Origin: Flavobacterium sp. MDT1-60
Lineage (GTDB): Bacteria > Bacteroidota > Bacteroidia > Flavobacteriales > Flavobacteriaceae
NCBI RefSeq assembly: GCF_014844035.1
Contig: NZ_CP062159.1
Location: 3,596,001 to 3,660,000 of the forward strand
Reading direction: 5' to 3'
Length of the DNA stretch: 64,000 bases
The notes under the pieces are model-generated. The model was not told the origin of the DNA. It saw nothing but the letters and a program-made list of their open reading frames with translations, and ran no database searches. Below, one piece after another: positions 62,819 through 64,000 of the stretch. Every line of letters starts with the position of its first letter. Positions within the stretch are counted from its first letter, which is position 1. Position numbers and translations under genes: made by a program.

Positions 62819-63514
62819 ATGTTAGAAATTCTTTACCAGGACGAATATATTATTGCCATTAATAAACCAAGTGGGTTGTTGGTTCACAAATCATTTTATG
62901 CCCGCGATGCAAAAGTGTATGCCATTCAGGAATTGAGAAATCAAATAGGGCAACACGTCTACCCTATTCATCGATTAGACCGCAAAACATCCGGTGTTTT
63001 GTTATTTGCGTTGGATACAGCCGTTTTGAAAATTATGAATGATCGTTTTGCCACACGCGAAGTCGAAAAAAAATATTTAGCCATTTTACGTGGCTGGTCA
63101 CCCGAAGAACTAACGATTGATTATGATTTAACCAATGATGATGACATTACACAAAATGCCATAACCTACTTTCATCGTTTGCAAAATGCCGAAGTTGAAT
63201 TGGAATTTAACAATAAACCAACGTCACGATATTGTTTGGTAGAAGCGATTCCTGAAACTGGACGTATGCATCAATTACGCAAACATTTCAAACATATTTT
63301 TCATCCCATTTTAGGAAGTCGTCCACATGGTTGTAACAAACAAAATAAATTATGGCTGGAAAATTTTGACCTCAAAGGAATGATGCTTCACGCGCATCAG
63401 TTGATTTTTAATCATCCCATAAACAATGAACAACTAATCCTGAATGCAAAGGTTAATGAAGAGTTTAGCAGAGTTGGTACTATTCTTAATCTGGATTTGA
63501 GTAAGTATCTATAG
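62819..63514 (+). CDS. truC: RluA-family pseudouridine synthase (TruC-like)
   Basis: A 231-residue enzyme that isomerises uridine in tRNA or rRNA. YPIHRLDRKTSGVLLFALD contains the catalytic Asp of the HRLD-x-x-T-S-G motif; LEILYQDEYIIAINKPSGLL is the typical start and RYCLVEAIPETGRMHQLRKH the G-x-x-H-Q-x-R motif. The absence of an S4 domain and the length agree with TruC, which modifies U65 of tRNA; the exact target is inferred from family. The start follows a hairpin by 10 bp. Confidence 0.88.
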   Translation: MLEILYQDEYIIAINKPSGLLVHKSFYARDAKVYAIQELRNQIGQHVYPIHRLDRKTSGVLLFALDTAVLKIMNDRFATREVEKKYLAILRGWSPEELTIDYDLTNDDDITQNAITYFHRLQNAEVELEFNNKPTSRYCLVEAIPETGRMHQLRKHFKHIFHPILGSRPHGCNKQNKLWLENFDLKGMMLHAHQLIFNHPINNEQLILNAKVNEEFSRVGTILNLDLSKYL

Positions 63515-63521
63515 AATTTTC

Positions 63522-64000
63522 TTAACAAATCAACAACAACCGATACTCCCCTTCCTTTTCTATTGGTGCTCTGTGAATACAAGGCAGTACTTGTTGTTTT
63601 GGATGATCTACAGCCAGCCGCCAAAGATGCCCTAATCCTAAATTAACAGGTTCTGCATCCTGATGTACCTGATAATGCAAATCAAAATAATTTTCTTTCA
63701 AAAAGTTATCGAATTCTTCCTCTGGTCCATCATGCAGCTCTTTTAACTTTGCTCGGATTTCCGGAATCAGGATTTTTTGCTCTGCCTGCGAATTAGAAAT
63801 AATATCACTTGCCGCTCCGTGATAGGTACATAAAAAAGTATCTGTTGCAATGGGCGAACGATCAACATGAAACGAATACACATCAGTCGATATGAAATCA
63901 AATTCATCATCACGTTCATAACACTTCAGTAAATTAAGAGCGGGCGAAGCTCCAAAATCAGCTAATAATTGTAAATCATTTAAGATTATTTCCCTTGCTA
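63522..64000 (-). CDS. DUF1826 family protein, partial (5' end outside the window)
   Basis: The frame is open through the right edge, so the N terminus lies outside. Upstream of the conventional start the sequence continues LADFGASPALNLLKCYERDD and DFISTDVYSFHVDRSPIATD, in the same frame as the conserved FLCTYHGAASDIISNSQAEQ and WRLAVDHPKQQVLPCIHRAP. These blocks match the DUF1826 family, in which His and Asp residues (H..D near FHVDRSP, and YHG) may bind iron. The function is unknown. The stop lies 8 bp from the end of the convergent pseudouridine synthase gene. Confidence 0.75.
   Translation of the reverse strand, partial: AREIILNDLQLLADFGASPALNLLKCYERDDEFDFISTDVYSFHVDRSPIATDTFLCTYHGAASDIISNSQAEQKILIPEIRAKLKELHDGPEEEFDNFLKENYFDLHYQVHQDAEPVNLGLGHLWRLAVDHPKQQVLPCIHRAPIEKEGEYRLLLIC

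Overview
The window looks like a chromosomal segment of a low-GC Bacteroidota, most likely Flavobacterium or a close relative. This rests on SusC/SusD genes with an ECF sigma/FecR pair, A-rich ribosome-binding regions, a TTG-N20-TATCTTTA promoter-like sequence, heavy-metal RND genes and strongly AT-rich intergenic DNA. The genus is an inference; no rRNA or complete tRNA gene is present.

Layout. 0-7.5 kb is a worn region: an ElaA-type acetyltransferase, a TPR protein, an F420-NADP-reductase-like gene and a PAS histidine kinase that are each broken by a single-base shift, a RraB-like protein, a lysine-rich basic protein with an in-frame stop, a secreted beta-helix protein and a decayed copy of a small gene. 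7.5-20.5 kb is a phosphorus-scavenging block: a PhoD lipoprotein, then an ECF sigma, FecR, SusC, SusD, metallo-beta-lactamase-fold protein, GDPD phosphodiesterase and PhoA-type phosphatase reading leftward as one likely unit. 20.8-21.7 kb holds fragments of three genes, two of them meeting at a deletion-like junction. 22.3-32.5 kb is a metal-response unit: two-component regulator, TolC, HlyD, MgtE, CDF transporter, DUF190 and CzcA, all leftward, followed by a rightward Kup potassium transporter.

35-45 kb has a GNAT acetyltransferase, a DoxX-like membrane protein, a frameshifted NTF2-like gene, a DJ-1/serine-hydrolase fusion whose hydrolase half has lost its catalytic residues, a membrane AraC regulator, and an unrecognised 618-residue protein translationally coupled to a c-type cytochrome lipoprotein. 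45.5-49 kb is a tight two-gene operon of an L-amino-acid oxidase and a thiamine-diphosphate 2-oxoacid decarboxylase, which together would turn amino acids into aldehydes.

49.2-57.4 kb is an 8.08-kb segment bounded by a perfect 77-bp direct repeat that includes the 3' end of the gene at its right edge, an att-like arrangement. It carries an HxlR/NIPSNAP unit and two divergent operons around a palindrome-rich regulatory region: one encodes a 4-TM protein, a metzincin protease and an outer-membrane protein, the other a lipoprotein, a membrane protein, a histidine kinase and a LuxR-type regulator. To the right are an XRE regulator, a small secreted protein, a large endonuclease-like/NACHT ATPase (probable anti-phage NLR-like protein), a REP/MITE-like element, a thioesterase, a TruC-like pseudouridine synthase and a DUF1826 gene running off the window.

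Five families of degenerate dispersed repeats and tRNA 3'-end-like fragments lie in the gaps, suggesting repeated integration and loss. The number of frameshifts and nonsense codons is high; read-level verification is needed to separate true decay from sequence error.
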